Positions 21,316-30,292 of a DNA stretch of 62,434 nt are shown here, piece after piece; the first letter of the stretch is position 1, and each line of letters starts with the position of its first letter. Source of the DNA: CAYPPG01 sp964412555 (GTDB lineage Bacteria; Hinthialibacterota; Hinthialibacteria; Hinthialibacterales; Hinthialibacteraceae). The notes beneath the pieces were generated by a model. That model was not told the DNA's origin and searched no databases. It saw only the letters and a list, made by a program, of their open reading frames with translations. The stretch lies in the NCBI GenBank assembly GCA_964412555.1, contig CAYPPG010000050.1, positions 1 to 62,434 on the forward strand, written 5' to 3'. The translations under genes and the position numbers were made by a program.

Positions 21316-21430
21316 CAATTTTTGGCTTTTTGCCGTTGCATCAAAATAATGATGAAATAGAAAATGGAAAACGATCACATACAAATGCGTGAATGAGTAT
21401 AATCGCCTATGACAGGAATGAAAATCCCAT

Positions 21431-22810
21431 TTAAAGCAAACCGTACTTTTTTCCTTTTTCCCGGATGGTTTTCCGGCTGGCGCCGGAGACATGGGAGGCT
21501 TTCGATATGTTTCCATCCACCTTTTCCAACAGGACGGAGAGATATTTCCGCTCAAAGGATTCCACGGCGGTATAAAAGGGAGTGGAAAGGATGGAATCAT
21601 CCGAGTCCGTTATTTCTACACTGGATTCATCATTCATTAAAAGGGAACTGTTGAATATGATATCCGATCCTTCGATCGTGTCTTTTTCCGAAAGCGCGAT
21701 TGCCCGGTCTACAACGGTGCGCAACTCCCGCACATTTCCCGGCCATGAATACTGCAAGAGTTTTTCTGTTGACTTCGTGCTGAACGAATGGGGAATATCT
21801 TCGTAAAACTGAGCATTTTGTTCCAGGAAATATTGAGCCAGAAGAGGAATGTCCTCCCGCCGTTCCCGTAACGGCAGGATATCGATAACAAAACCCGATA
21901 AGCGGTAAAATAAATCTTCCCGAAACTTCCCTTGTTCCACCAGCTGGTAGAGGGGGGCATTGGAGGCGGCGAGAATCCGAACATCCACAGGAATCATGGT
22001 GTTTTCTCCCAGCCGCCGAACTTTTTTCTCCTCGATGACACGTAAAAGTCTGGATTGAAGGTATGTCGAGGCGTTGCCGACTTCGTCCAGAAGCAAGGTG
22101 CCGCCGTGCGCAGTTTCGATCATACCGATGCGGTCGGAAGTGGAGCCGGTAAAGGCGCCATGTTTGTGCCCGAATAATTCACTCTCCAGAAGAGTATCGG
22201 AGAGAGCACCGCAATCGATGGGGACAAAACGTTTATTTTTACGGGGACTGGACAGATGAATGGCTTGAGCGACAAGTTCTTTTCCCACGCCGCTTTCCCC
22301 TTGAATCAATACAGAACCGTTCATTCTGGAAATTTTGGGAATGAGATTGAATATTTTCCGCATGGCGGGAGATTTCCCGATGAGGTTATGGAAGCGATTA
22401 TCCTTATGATCGGTTCCCCGAAAGGTAAATCGGCGTTTCACACGATCAACGTTCAATAGGATTTCTTGAGGCTCAACCGGTTTGATCAAATAATTCAAGG
22501 CCCCATACTGCATCGCTTCGACAGCGCTATTGATCGTCCCGTAGCCGGTGATGATCATGATTTCCGTTTGGGGATGCCGGGATTTTGTTTCTTTCAACAA
22601 ATCCACGCCGTTCATGCCGCTCATGGAGAGGTCTGTCAAGATGAGGTCGAATTCTTTTTCATCGAGGATGGAAAGCGCATCGCCCCCGTTAAACGCTACA
22701 TCGACGTGATTTCCCTCTCCTTTCAGCAGATCGTTGAGAGCGGAAACCATGTCCGGTTCGTCATCTACAACAAGAATTCGTAAGGGTATATCGGATTGCA
22801 GAGTTTCCAT
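21431..22810 (-). CDS. Sigma-54-dependent response regulator, NtrC family
   Basis: 459 residues from the preferred start at 22810, METLQSDIPLRILVVDDEPD, with GGAATAT upstream; the open frame begins eight codons earlier. Receiver domain with acidic DD near residue 16, phospho-acceptor Asp about residue 60 (FDLILTDLS) and Lys in YLIKPVEP. The AAA+ sigma-54 activation domain follows: Walker A GESGVGKE, the sigma-54 contact loop GAFTG, Walker B GGTLLLDEVG and the arginine-finger region FREDLFYRL. A Fis-type helix-turn-helix ends the protein (NISKASHVSGASRKTIREKG). It activates sigma-54 promoters when phosphorylated, presumably by the kinase encoded 49 bases upstream. No sigma-54 promoter was confidently found in the window. 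Confidence 0.95.
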   Translation of the reverse strand: METLQSDIPLRILVVDDEPDMVSALNDLLKGEGNHVDVAFNGGDALSILDEKEFDLILTDLSMSGMNGVDLLKETKSRHPQTEIMIITGYGTINSAVEAMQYGALNYLIKPVEPQEILLNVDRVKRRFTFRGTDHKDNRFHNLIGKSPAMRKIFNLIPKISRMNGSVLIQGESGVGKELVAQAIHLSSPRKNKRFVPIDCGALSDTLLESELFGHKHGAFTGSTSDRIGMIETAHGGTLLLDEVGNASTYLQSRLLRVIEEKKVRRLGENTMIPVDVRILAASNAPLYQLVEQGKFREDLFYRLSGFVIDILPLRERREDIPLLAQYFLEQNAQFYEDIPHSFSTKSTEKLLQYSWPGNVRELRTVVDRAIALSEKDTIEGSDIIFNSSLLMNDESSVEITDSDDSILSTPFYTAVESFERKYLSVLLEKVDGNISKASHVSGASRKTIREKGKKYGLL

Positions 22811-22858
22811 AGATATTCCAATCCACACATTCAATCAAACGAAGAATCTATACGACTC

Positions 22859-23683
22859 TCATCCCGTTTTTCGTTCCTGTGTCAGGTTGAGATCTTCTGA
22901 AATCTCCACATGATCCGAAACGGAGTCCAGAGTAGGTAAGCAAACCGAAAACGAGCTGCCTTCTCCCACTTGACTCTGAACGTGTATATCCCCTCCTAAA
23001 TCCCAGGCGATACTTTTGGCAATGGTCAATCCGAGTCCGGTTCCCTGGCCGTTTTTCTTGGTGGTATAAAACTGATCAAAGATTTTATCGAGTTTATCCG
23101 GTGAGATACCACATCCTGTATCTTTCACAACAATCCGAATCCCTTGATGGAACGGTTCGATTTCCACGGTGATCGTCCCACCCTTTTCCATACTCTGAAT
23201 GGCATTCAAGATCAAATTCAGCAGGCATTCTTGAATGGCGTTGTGATCGATGCGATAAAGCGGAATCGGTTGATACTTTTTTTTCACGGCAATTTTTCGC
23301 CATTCGAATTCTTTGGAAAACAAGATCAACAATTCATCGACAATCTTGCCGACATCCATGATTTCCGTATTGCCATGAGAAACGCGGGAAAGATTGAGTA
23401 AATTATCGATAAATTCCCGCGCCCGGCCGACATTTCGATTGATGATCTCCAAATTATTTTGGATGGTAGGATCGGATGATTGCGCCGCACGGTCGATATT
23501 GAAAGCTGCCGTGCGGATCATGCCCAAAAGGTTGCGCATTTCATGAGCCACGCTGGAAGCCAATTGACCGATAGAGGCCATTTTTTCCATTTGGGTCAAA
23601 TTCGTGCGCAAATGATCAAAAGTGGAAGAGTGAAGTAATTTTTCTTTTTTCAATTCTTTTAAAACCGGAATTTGAGTCACCAT
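22859..23683 (-). CDS. Soluble sensor histidine kinase
   Basis: About 274 residues from ATG 23683, which has GAGGG nine bases upstream; the open frame starts five codons earlier with TTG. The protein has only a short N-terminal helix before the H-box (SSVAHEMRNLLGMI, His about residue 47), then N-box (LLNLILNAIQSM), G1 (DTGCGIS), F-box (DQFYTTK) and G2 (GQGTGLGL). There is no membrane segment, PAS, GAF or other recognisable sensor domain, so the signal must come from a partner protein or a missing input module. It forms an operon with the NtrC-type regulator. Confidence 0.93.
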   Translation of the reverse strand: MVTQIPVLKELKKEKLLHSSTFDHLRTNLTQMEKMASIGQLASSVAHEMRNLLGMIRTAAFNIDRAAQSSDPTIQNNLEIINRNVGRAREFIDNLLNLSRVSHGNTEIMDVGKIVDELLILFSKEFEWRKIAVKKKYQPIPLYRIDHNAIQECLLNLILNAIQSMEKGGTITVEIEPFHQGIRIVVKDTGCGISPDKLDKIFDQFYTTKKNGQGTGLGLTIAKSIAWDLGGDIHVQSQVGEGSSFSVCLPTLDSVSDHVEISEDLNLTQERKTG

Positions 23684-24345
23684 TGTGATATCCCTCAACT
23701 GAATCCCAAAAAATGATTATCCGACAAACATATTTAAACTATTTTACTTTCATTATTGATTTTCAGTACTATTCAATTTATTACATATCCCTCCAACACT
23801 CAAAAGATCACTCCCACTTCTTGAAACAATTGACGTAGACTTACTGTATATTATTCACAAAGCCGTGTCAACAGTTTTTGTATCAATATGTTAGAGAAAA
23901 AGTGGTTCCAGCGGTGCTGACAAATGGAACAAATGCTCCATCCAAATTGGAACCGTTTTGCACACACACCCATAACTCTCAACTTTACAATGACTTATTG
24001 ACGGAAAGCCTTTTCCATTCACTTCCGAAAAAAACAAAAGTTCTAAGACCAATTATAATCCAAGTTTTTTGTTTTGAGAATGTTATCTACGCATGTGGAA
24101 CAAGTGTGACACATGCGGAAAAATCAGACCACTTTCTTTTACTGGTTACATCCCGATTTATAACTATAATGAATTTTCACATTCAACAAATTAAACAAAA
24201 ACGTAAAATAACTTTACACTCCAATATTATTTCCGGATATTGGTTAGTTTCTTCTTACTTGCATTTTTTTACATGCGCGTCGTGAAACATTGATTCTCGC
24301 TTAACAAGATTCGAAAATTTCAAGTGAAATATCCCTTAAAACAGC
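23684..24345. other. AT-rich intergenic region upstream of the two-component operon
   Basis: About 660 bases without a convincing gene. A plus-strand open frame at 23878-24285 has random composition, no ribosome binding site and no family resemblance. An 8-base inverted repeat (CGCATGTG at 24090, CACATGCG at 24110) could be an operator or weak hairpin. The region must contain the promoter of the kinase-regulator operon and the 3' end of the upstream exoprotein transcript. Confidence 0.4.
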
Positions 24346-27300
24346 TCAATTTCCATAAAAAATCTCTCCCGCCACAGATTGATGCTGGGGTATTAAAAAT
24401 ACTTCCAATTGATCCAGATAAACGGAGAGTTCACCCTCCGTTCCTCCCACAATTTGAACCAGCGGAACAATACTTTCTCCAGGTGAATCGTAAAGAAGCA
24501 CCAGCCGCTTATAATTCCCGGTAAACAATTCACTTCTCATCGTTACATTCATCGCCATTGAACCATCCATAGCACTATCCAGCACAGCCAAACCCAACGA
24601 GGCTCCGGCCGATTCAGACCGGGCGGAAATACGGATCAGCACCACCTGCTCTCCTACCTCCAAAGCCGGAAAGAGCAGCATGTGAACCTGCCCTTCTGTA
24701 ATGGTAACCGTTGCACCATAGCCATCCGTAAATTGCCCATCACCGATCGGAATTTCCCCCATCTTCATTGTTCCGCCGGGAGCATCAGAAAATCCACCTG
24801 GGCGTTCTTCAAATTCATCCGCCGAATCCATTTCGAAAACAAACGCCGGAGTAAGTTTTGCTTCCGGTGTCCAATTCGGAGAACTCACAGGTGTTGAAGT
24901 AGGAGGGGGAATAACCGGAGTACCGGTGGGAGTCAGACTCGGGAAAGTATCAACCGAAGCAGCAATCCGGAAACCAATAAAATTCGATGAACTTCCCGGC
25001 CATGCCGAGGAACGCACGGCCGATCGTACCCGGCTCGGTACATCAAACCAGCTGCCTCCTCTAGACACACGCTGTGAGAGGTTCTCTTGATAAATCGGAT
25101 CGATTTGCTCATCTTCGGAATAAGGTACATATTCATCCGTGCACCATTCCCCAACATTGCCGCTCATATCAAATAAACCCCAAGAATTGGATTGCAACAA
25201 TCCGACATTATGTGTCATCAAAGCCGCATTGCCGAAATACCAGGCAAAATGACCAATCTCAGTATATAGCGGATCATCCGACCAATAGTAACGGGTATTT
25301 GTCCCCGCCCGGCATGCATATTCCCATTCTGCCTCTGTCGGCAGCCGGAAACCATCCGTATCGAGATTGACTGTCCAATCAAATTCATCATAAGCCGGCG
25401 TCCGCCGCGTCAATCGGCTCAAAATATTACAAAATCTGGCACAATCGAACCAATTCACCTGCTCGACCGGACTATTATTCCCACGAAATTCAGAGGGATT
25501 TTCTCCCATGATCGTTGCCCATTGCGCTTGCGTAATTTCAAATCTGCTGAGTAAATAATCGCGTGTCAATGTAACCATATGCGGGGGGCCTTCATTCTCT
25601 TCTCGCGCCTGCTCATGAGCCGGACTTCCCATTTCAAATGAGCCGGCCGAAATTTCGACCATTTCCAGTGAATTCGCACCTTGCGGTAAACCGGGGATTT
25701 CAATGGTTACCAGGGATATGGGAGTCGGGGTATCCGTCGGTGTAGGTGTGAATGTATTGGTGGGCGTCGGCGCAGAGGTCGGACGCCGGGTATAAGTGGG
25801 CGTCATCGTTGCCGTCTGTGTCGGTGTCGATGTTGGAGTAAAAGTCGCAGTCGGTGTAAATGTCGGCGTATAATCGAAAGGCTCCAATCGGGAAGAAGCG
25901 ATTCGGAAACCGACAAAGGGGGCTTTACTTCCCGGCCACGAAGAAGAACGCACAGCCGAACGCACCCTGCTGGGTACATCGAACCAGCTGCCACCACGAC
26001 CGACTCTCGACGATAAAGAGGATTGCGAAATCGGATCGATTTGAGCAGAGGCCGGATAGGGCTGATACTCATCCGCACACCATTCCGTTACATTCCCGCT
26101 CATATCGAAAAATCCCCACGGATTCGGAATTTTCAATCCAACATCATGCGACTGCAAATCCGCATTTCCAAAATACCAGGCGTATTCATTGATATCGTAA
26201 TACACCGGATCATCCCACCAGTAATAGCGCGAAGTTGTCCCAGCGCGACAGGCATATTCCCATTCCGCTTCGGTTGGCAACCGAAAACCATCAGAATCGA
26301 CATTCAACGTCCAATTCGTCTCCTCATACGCATCCATACGACCTGTCATCCGGCTCAATGCATTACAAAAGCGAGCACAATCGAACCAACTTACCTGCTC
26401 TACCGGGCGATTGATTCCATCAAAATTGGAGGGATTTTCCCCCATAACCACCAACCACTGGGCTTGCGTAATTTCATATTGACTCAGCAGAAAATCACGG
26501 GTAAGAGTGACTCGATGCTGAGGCCCTTCATCGTTTTCACGATCTTGTTCATCTTCCGGACTGCCCATAACAAAAGAACCTGAGGGAACAAGAATCATTT
26601 CCAAGGGCAGCGCTTCATTTTCCAAGCCCGGAAGTTCGACTTGTATCGACGGAAGCGGGGTAGAAGTCGGAGTCATTGTATTTGTCGGTGTATACGTCGG
26701 AATAGGGGTATTGGTAGGGGCTTGAGTGGGAGAAGATACCGGTGTGGGTGAGGGATTGAAAATTCCCGATGAAGCAATTCTAAACCCAACATAATTCGAT
26801 AAACCGCCCACCCACGCGGAAGAACGAAAGGCGGATCTCAGTTTACTCGGTACATCGAACCAGCATCCCCCGCGCGCGATTCGAACGGAAAGAGTTTCTT
26901 GATGGATCGGATCAATTTTCGGTGCAAGCGTATACTCGAAAAATTCATCACCGCACCATTCGCGTATATTTCCGCTCATATCGAACAGCCCCCACGGATT
27001 GGGGGGCATGAGTCCCACGTTTTTCGATTTCAAATCCGAAATTCCGGCATACCACGCACGTTCATCGATTTGTTTGTATGAGGGATCGTTCCCCCAATAA
27101 TACCGACTCGATGTTCCTGCGCGGCAAGCATACTCCCATTCCGCTTCTGTCGGCAAGCGAAAACCATTGGCATGCAAATCGACCGTCCAATCGTTTTCAT
27201 TGTACGCCGGTTTCCGGCCGGTCATTCGACTCAATTCATTGCAAAAACGGACACAATCCAGCCAGCTGACTTGTTCCACAGGGCGATTGATGCCTTCGAA

Positions 27301-28962
27301 GAAGGAAGGATTGTTTCCCATCACGGCATTCCAGTGAGATTGTGTGATTTCATATTTCCCAAGTATAAAATTCCGAGTCAAGGTAACTTTATGCTGAGGC
27401 CCCTCATTCGATTCCCGATCCTGCTCAAGAGGTTGACTGCCCATAATGAATGTGCCGGCCGGAATGATAATCATCTCCAACTTCCGTGCTTCCGCCGGGA
27501 GACCGGATAATTCAATTGTAAACGAAGTAAAAGGAGTCGGCTGAATTTCAGGAGTATAAGAAGGTGATGGAATGTCATCATATGTTGACACCGGTGTGAC
27601 TGTCGGGAGACGAGTAGCAGTCTTAGTGGCTGTCGGAATCGTAACAGGAGTGGAAGTATCACTTGGTTCAACAACCGGAGTAGAACTTGCTCTTGGAGTC
27701 AATGTATCAGTCATTGTCGGGCTTGAAGTAGGAGTCGGCGTCGAACTCGGGGCCAGAGTTGAGGTTGATAGAGGAGTTGGCAACACACCAGGATCAAAAC
27801 CGGAGTTGAGGTATACTACATTTTGTGCTGTAAAATTCCCTACAAATAAATCCGGTTTCCCATCCCCATTCACATCTCCGAACAATACCTCTTCTGTTTC
27901 ATCCTGGCCTGTACCAAAGATTTGTACTGGAGTAAAGCGACCGGTACCATCATTGAAATAGAGATGATTTTCTTGCCCTTTATTTCCTACAGCCAAATCC
28001 AAATCGCCGTCGTTATCCGCATCTCCAAGAGCAAGCGAGTAGGTTCCATCTGTTCCAGGTCCAAAGGGAAGGCTATCCTGAAAATGTCCACTTCCGTCAT
28101 TTAAATAAACAACATTCTGTTGCCACAAGTTTCCAACAACGAGATCCAAATCCCCGTCATTGTCTACATCTCCGGATGCCAACGCCAAAGTGTCATCCCT
28201 GCCGGTTCCGAATTCTCGCTCGCCGGCGTTAAAATTACCGGCTCCATCATTTAGATAAACAGCATTTTGTTGGTTATTCGCATTCCCAACGGCGATATCA
28301 AGAAATCCGTTTCCGTCTACATCGGCCAAAGCAAGTATCTGGGTATAGTCTCTTCCTGTGCCGAAATTTCGTACCCCAGCCGTAAAGTTCCCGTTGCCGT
28401 TGTTCAAATATACTGCGTTTTGGTTGAATCCGTTACCAACGGCAAGGTCTAAATCTCCATCATTATCCACATCCCCAAAAGCAATAGCAAATGTAAAATC
28501 AATCGATGAACCGAAGCTGCGGCTTCCACCACTGAAATTTCCATTTCCATCGTTTAAATATAGAACATTTTGTAGGCTGGCGTTTCCGAGTGCAACATCC
28601 AAATCTCCATCCCCGTCTACATCACCAAGCGCAATGGAATTGGTTCGAGTATTGGCTGAACCGAAGAATTTGCCACTACCTTCATAATTTCCATTGCCAT
28701 CATTGAGAAACACGGAATTTTGCGTGGTAAAATTCCCAACCGCGATATCAAGGTCTCCGTCCCCGTCTACATCGCCGGCGGCAAGAGAGCGGGTCGTATC
28801 TGTGCCAGTACCAAAATTCCGAACCTCAGCAAAATTGGACATGGCAAGTGGGTGAAATGGAATCCTTGATTTGAGATTATTTCCTATTTCTTCAGCATGG
28901 GATGATAAAAAAGAGACAATTAAAACGAGAATCACCAAGGGGAGTATCAAACGAAATTGCAT
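24346..28962 (-). CDS. Secreted seven-FG-GAP propeller fused to three FGE-like modules
   Basis: 1538 residues; ATG 28962 follows TAGGAG. Signal peptide MQFRLILPLVILVLIVSFLS then cleavage near SHAEE. Residues about 35-390 hold seven repeats of about 47 residues with the pattern GDVDGDGDLDxAVGN and QNxVYLNDGNGNF, as expected for one seven-bladed FG-GAP propeller with Ca loops. A Thr-Pro-Ser linker leads to three copies of the SUMF1/FGE fold (about 477-730, 770-1024, 1085-1337), separated by further Thr-Pro linkers. Each copy begins with an LEMI..P.G.F.MGS strand and has WEYACRAGT and DMSGN..EWC. The two catalytic Cys of true FGEs, after GGS(Y/W), are replaced (GGSWFDVPSR), so the modules are probably structural or ligand-binding. 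Residues 1390-1538 look like a beta-sandwich, perhaps carbohydrate-binding. Confidence 0.9.
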   Translation of the reverse strand: MQFRLILPLVILVLIVSFLSSHAEEIGNNLKSRIPFHPLAMSNFAEVRNFGTGTDTTRSLAAGDVDGDGDLDIAVGNFTTQNSVFLNDGNGNYEGSGKFFGSANTRTNSIALGDVDGDGDLDVALGNASLQNVLYLNDGNGNFSGGSRSFGSSIDFTFAIAFGDVDNDGDLDLAVGNGFNQNAVYLNNGNGNFTAGVRNFGTGRDYTQILALADVDGNGFLDIAVGNANNQQNAVYLNDGAGNFNAGEREFGTGRDDTLALASGDVDNDGDLDLVVGNLWQQNVVYLNDGSGHFQDSLPFGPGTDGTYSLALGDADNDGDLDLAVGNKGQENHLYFNDGTGRFTPVQIFGTGQDETEEVLFGDVNGDGKPDLFVGNFTAQNVVYLNSGFDPGVLPTPLSTSTLAPSSTPTPTSSPTMTDTLTPRASSTPVVEPSDTSTPVTIPTATKTATRLPTVTPVSTYDDIPSPSYTPEIQPTPFTSFTIELSGLPAEARKLEMIIIPAGTFIMGSQPLEQDRESNEGPQHKVTLTRNFILGKYEITQSHWNAVMGNNPSFFEGINRPVEQVSWLDCVRFCNELSRMTGRKPAYNENDWTVDLHANGFRLPTEAEWEYACRAGTSSRYYWGNDPSYKQIDERAWYAGISDLKSKNVGLMPPNPWGLFDMSGNIREWCGDEFFEYTLAPKIDPIHQETLSVRIARGGCWFDVPSKLRSAFRSSAWVGGLSNYVGFRIASSGIFNPSPTPVSSPTQAPTNTPIPTYTPTNTMTPTSTPLPSIQVELPGLENEALPLEMILVPSGSFVMGSPEDEQDRENDEGPQHRVTLTRDFLLSQYEITQAQWLVVMGENPSNFDGINRPVEQVSWFDCARFCNALSRMTGRMDAYEETNWTLNVDSDGFRLPTEAEWEYACRAGTTSRYYWWDDPVYYDINEYAWYFGNADLQSHDVGLKIPNPWGFFDMSGNVTEWCADEYQPYPASAQIDPISQSSLSSRVGRGGSWFDVPSRVRSAVRSSSWPGSKAPFVGFRIASSRLEPFDYTPTFTPTATFTPTSTPTQTATMTPTYTRRPTSAPTPTNTFTPTPTDTPTPISLVTIEIPGLPQGANSLEMVEISAGSFEMGSPAHEQAREENEGPPHMVTLTRDYLLSRFEITQAQWATIMGENPSEFRGNNSPVEQVNWFDCARFCNILSRLTRRTPAYDEFDWTVNLDTDGFRLPTEAEWEYACRAGTNTRYYWSDDPLYTEIGHFAWYFGNAALMTHNVGLLQSNSWGLFDMSGNVGEWCTDEYVPYSEDEQIDPIYQENLSQRVSRGGSWFDVPSRVRSAVRSSAWPGSSSNFIGFRIAASVDTFPSLTPTGTPVIPPPTSTPVSSPNWTPEAKLTPAFVFEMDSADEFEERPGGFSDAPGGTMKMGEIPIGDGQFTDGYGATVTITEGQVHMLLFPALEVGEQVVLIRISARSESAGASLGLAVLDSAMDGSMAMNVTMRSELFTGNYKRLVLLYDSPGESIVPLVQIVGGTEGELSVYLDQLEVFLIPQHQSVAGEIFYGN

Positions 28963-29011
28963 GTATCAAGCTCCTATCACTATTTCCAGATCATCAAATA
29001 ACGAATGGAAT

Positions 29012-29071
29012 TTATCGAAGCCGTGCTTCCCAATAACCGGGTTTTCGGCTCATGTGAGCAACCGCGGTAAC
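29012..29071 (-). pseudogene. C-terminal remnant of a ParE/RelE toxin
   Basis: Nineteen codons read VTAVAHMSRKPGYWEARLR and then stop. This is the family's conserved end, usually VLAVAH..R.PGYW..R. The frame is closed by a stop just upstream and nothing else of the toxin remains, so a deletion removed its body. It starts 9 bases after the end of the antitoxin pseudogene, the normal gene order. Confidence 0.7.
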
Positions 29072-29080
29072 TTATTGGTT

Positions 29081-29353
29081 TCAAGAGTATTTCGCTCTTA
29101 TTTCCTGTGAAATATCTTCCATCCTGCGACCTCTCTCCTCGTCCTTCAATAATTCGGTCACCCTTCTTTCTACTTCTTATTCCCATGCTTTCTCGATTTC
29201 AGGTTCCATCACAGCGGAATTCTCTCCCAAATCTTCAAGAAGAGATTGAACGAGTACTTCCTTTTCTTCTTGTGACAATCGCAATGCTTCCTGTTCCACT
29301 TTTTCAAACAGAGTCATTTCGAATCGCTTCTTTTTCTCAACGCTATATTGCAT
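29081..29353 (-). pseudogene. Addiction-module antitoxin with in-frame nonsense codon
   Basis: From ATG 29353 the frame reads MQYSVEKKKRFEMTLFEKVE, then ALRLSQEEKEVLVQSLLEDL and EPEIEKAWE, stops at TAA (29177-29179), and in the same frame continues EVERRVTELLKDEERGRRME and ISQEIRAKYS to TGA at 29081-29083. Read through, the 90 codons match the short 'addiction module component' family (helix LS..E...L...LL.DL, then P.IE.AW..E...R). The single TAA (probably from GAA or CAA) truncates it to 58 residues. Together with the toxin fragment just downstream it is a dead TA locus. Confidence 0.75.
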
Positions 29354-29476
29354 TGTACAATTCTCCAGTAACCTGCGTTATGGGAATGATTTTAGGCAGT
29401 TATTCCGATACAAAAAACGATGCATTCTATCACATAGTTACGGATTATAAGGAACCTTGTATAATCTGTTTTTCTC

Positions 29477-29704
29477 TTATTCGTGATCAGCGTAGTGCAA
29501 AACAAAATTCTCTGCGAAATCCGTTTGCGTGCAAACGGAAAGGTCGAAGATTTCTATCCCGAATACTTTCCCCTCAGTATCATAATCAATAGTGATAGGC
29601 GTGTTCGGAATACGCTCACTCCGTTCAACAATCCCTCGTACGCCGGTATCTTCGCCGAAAGTCACATACAATGCGTCTGCTTCTTTGTCATATCGAATCT
29701 TCAT
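29477..29704 (-). CDS. DUF2283 family small protein
   Basis: 75 residues starting MKIRYDKEADALYVTFGEDT, the hallmark of DUF2283, with GIEIFD near the middle strand. These small beta-rich proteins often sit beside DUF4258 genes and are thought, without firm proof, to form toxin-antitoxin-like pairs. Here it begins 12 bases after the DUF4258 gene, consistent with one transcript. Length is normal for the family and no lesion is seen. Confidence 0.8.
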   Translation of the reverse strand: MKIRYDKEADALYVTFGEDTGVRGIVERSERIPNTPITIDYDTEGKVFGIEIFDLSVCTQTDFAENFVLHYADHE

Positions 29705-29716
29705 GTGACACCTTTC

Positions 29717-29932
29717 TCAAAATACAGTAATAATACGATACACATCATCGATCTTTGTATATACTACCGTATAAAGTCGTATCCCAATGATACCATCCAC
29801 TTCCCGCTTATGTGGGCTTGTCCCTATACGATGAGCGGAAAGAGGACGCTGCAATGCTTCTTCCACTTCATCTTCAGTAATATCTCGCTGGCGCATTCGT
29901 AACCATGCGTGTTCAGTATAGTCGACTTTCAT
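29717..29932 (-). CDS. DUF4258 family small protein, putative toxin
   Basis: 71 residues: MKVDYTEHAWLRMRQRDITE followed by DEVEEALQRP, typical DUF4258 (H..ER...R.I....V), ending in beta strands GIRLYTVVYTKIDDVYRIIT. The family resembles small RNase-like toxins and commonly precedes a DUF2283 gene, as here. The pair sits directly upstream of the dead antitoxin/toxin locus, on the same strand. Toxin activity is inferred from family context only. Confidence 0.75.
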   Translation of the reverse strand: MKVDYTEHAWLRMRQRDITEDEVEEALQRPLSAHRIGTSPHKREVDGIIGIRLYTVVYTKIDDVYRIITVF

Positions 29933-30292
29933 TTTATTTTGTATTTACAACAATTCTATAATCGTATACATTCTCATGAAAGCAGTGATGATTCTGGTCA
30001 AAACAGCATGTAAATCCACCTCGAAATCTTTAACCCAAAAAGTGAAAATTGTAATGGTGATGATTTCATATTTACACAATCGTTAATAGGATTACTTGCC
30101 GTTTTCTTCACGAATGTCCTATGCAATACTGACTAACGTGCATATATTAAACCATTTCAAAAATCACTCCCCAGTGGATCGATTTGAGTAAAGCAAATCT
30201 CAAATAAATGTGGCTAACGACTTGATCCAATCCAATCCGTCTATCATGATAGGCAAACTGTTTGTAAAAGAAACTCATAGAAAGCAAGAAAC
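29933..30292. other. Divergent intergenic region
   Basis: 360 bases between the divergently read DUF4258 gene and the TIM-barrel protein gene. It is AT-rich, should contain both promoters, and shows no open frame, hairpin or repeat that I can support. Confidence 0.4.

Noticed and set aside
23878..24285. 135-codon open frame on the plus strand
   Set aside because: No ribosome binding site, random composition and no family resemblance; AT-rich gaps produce such frames.
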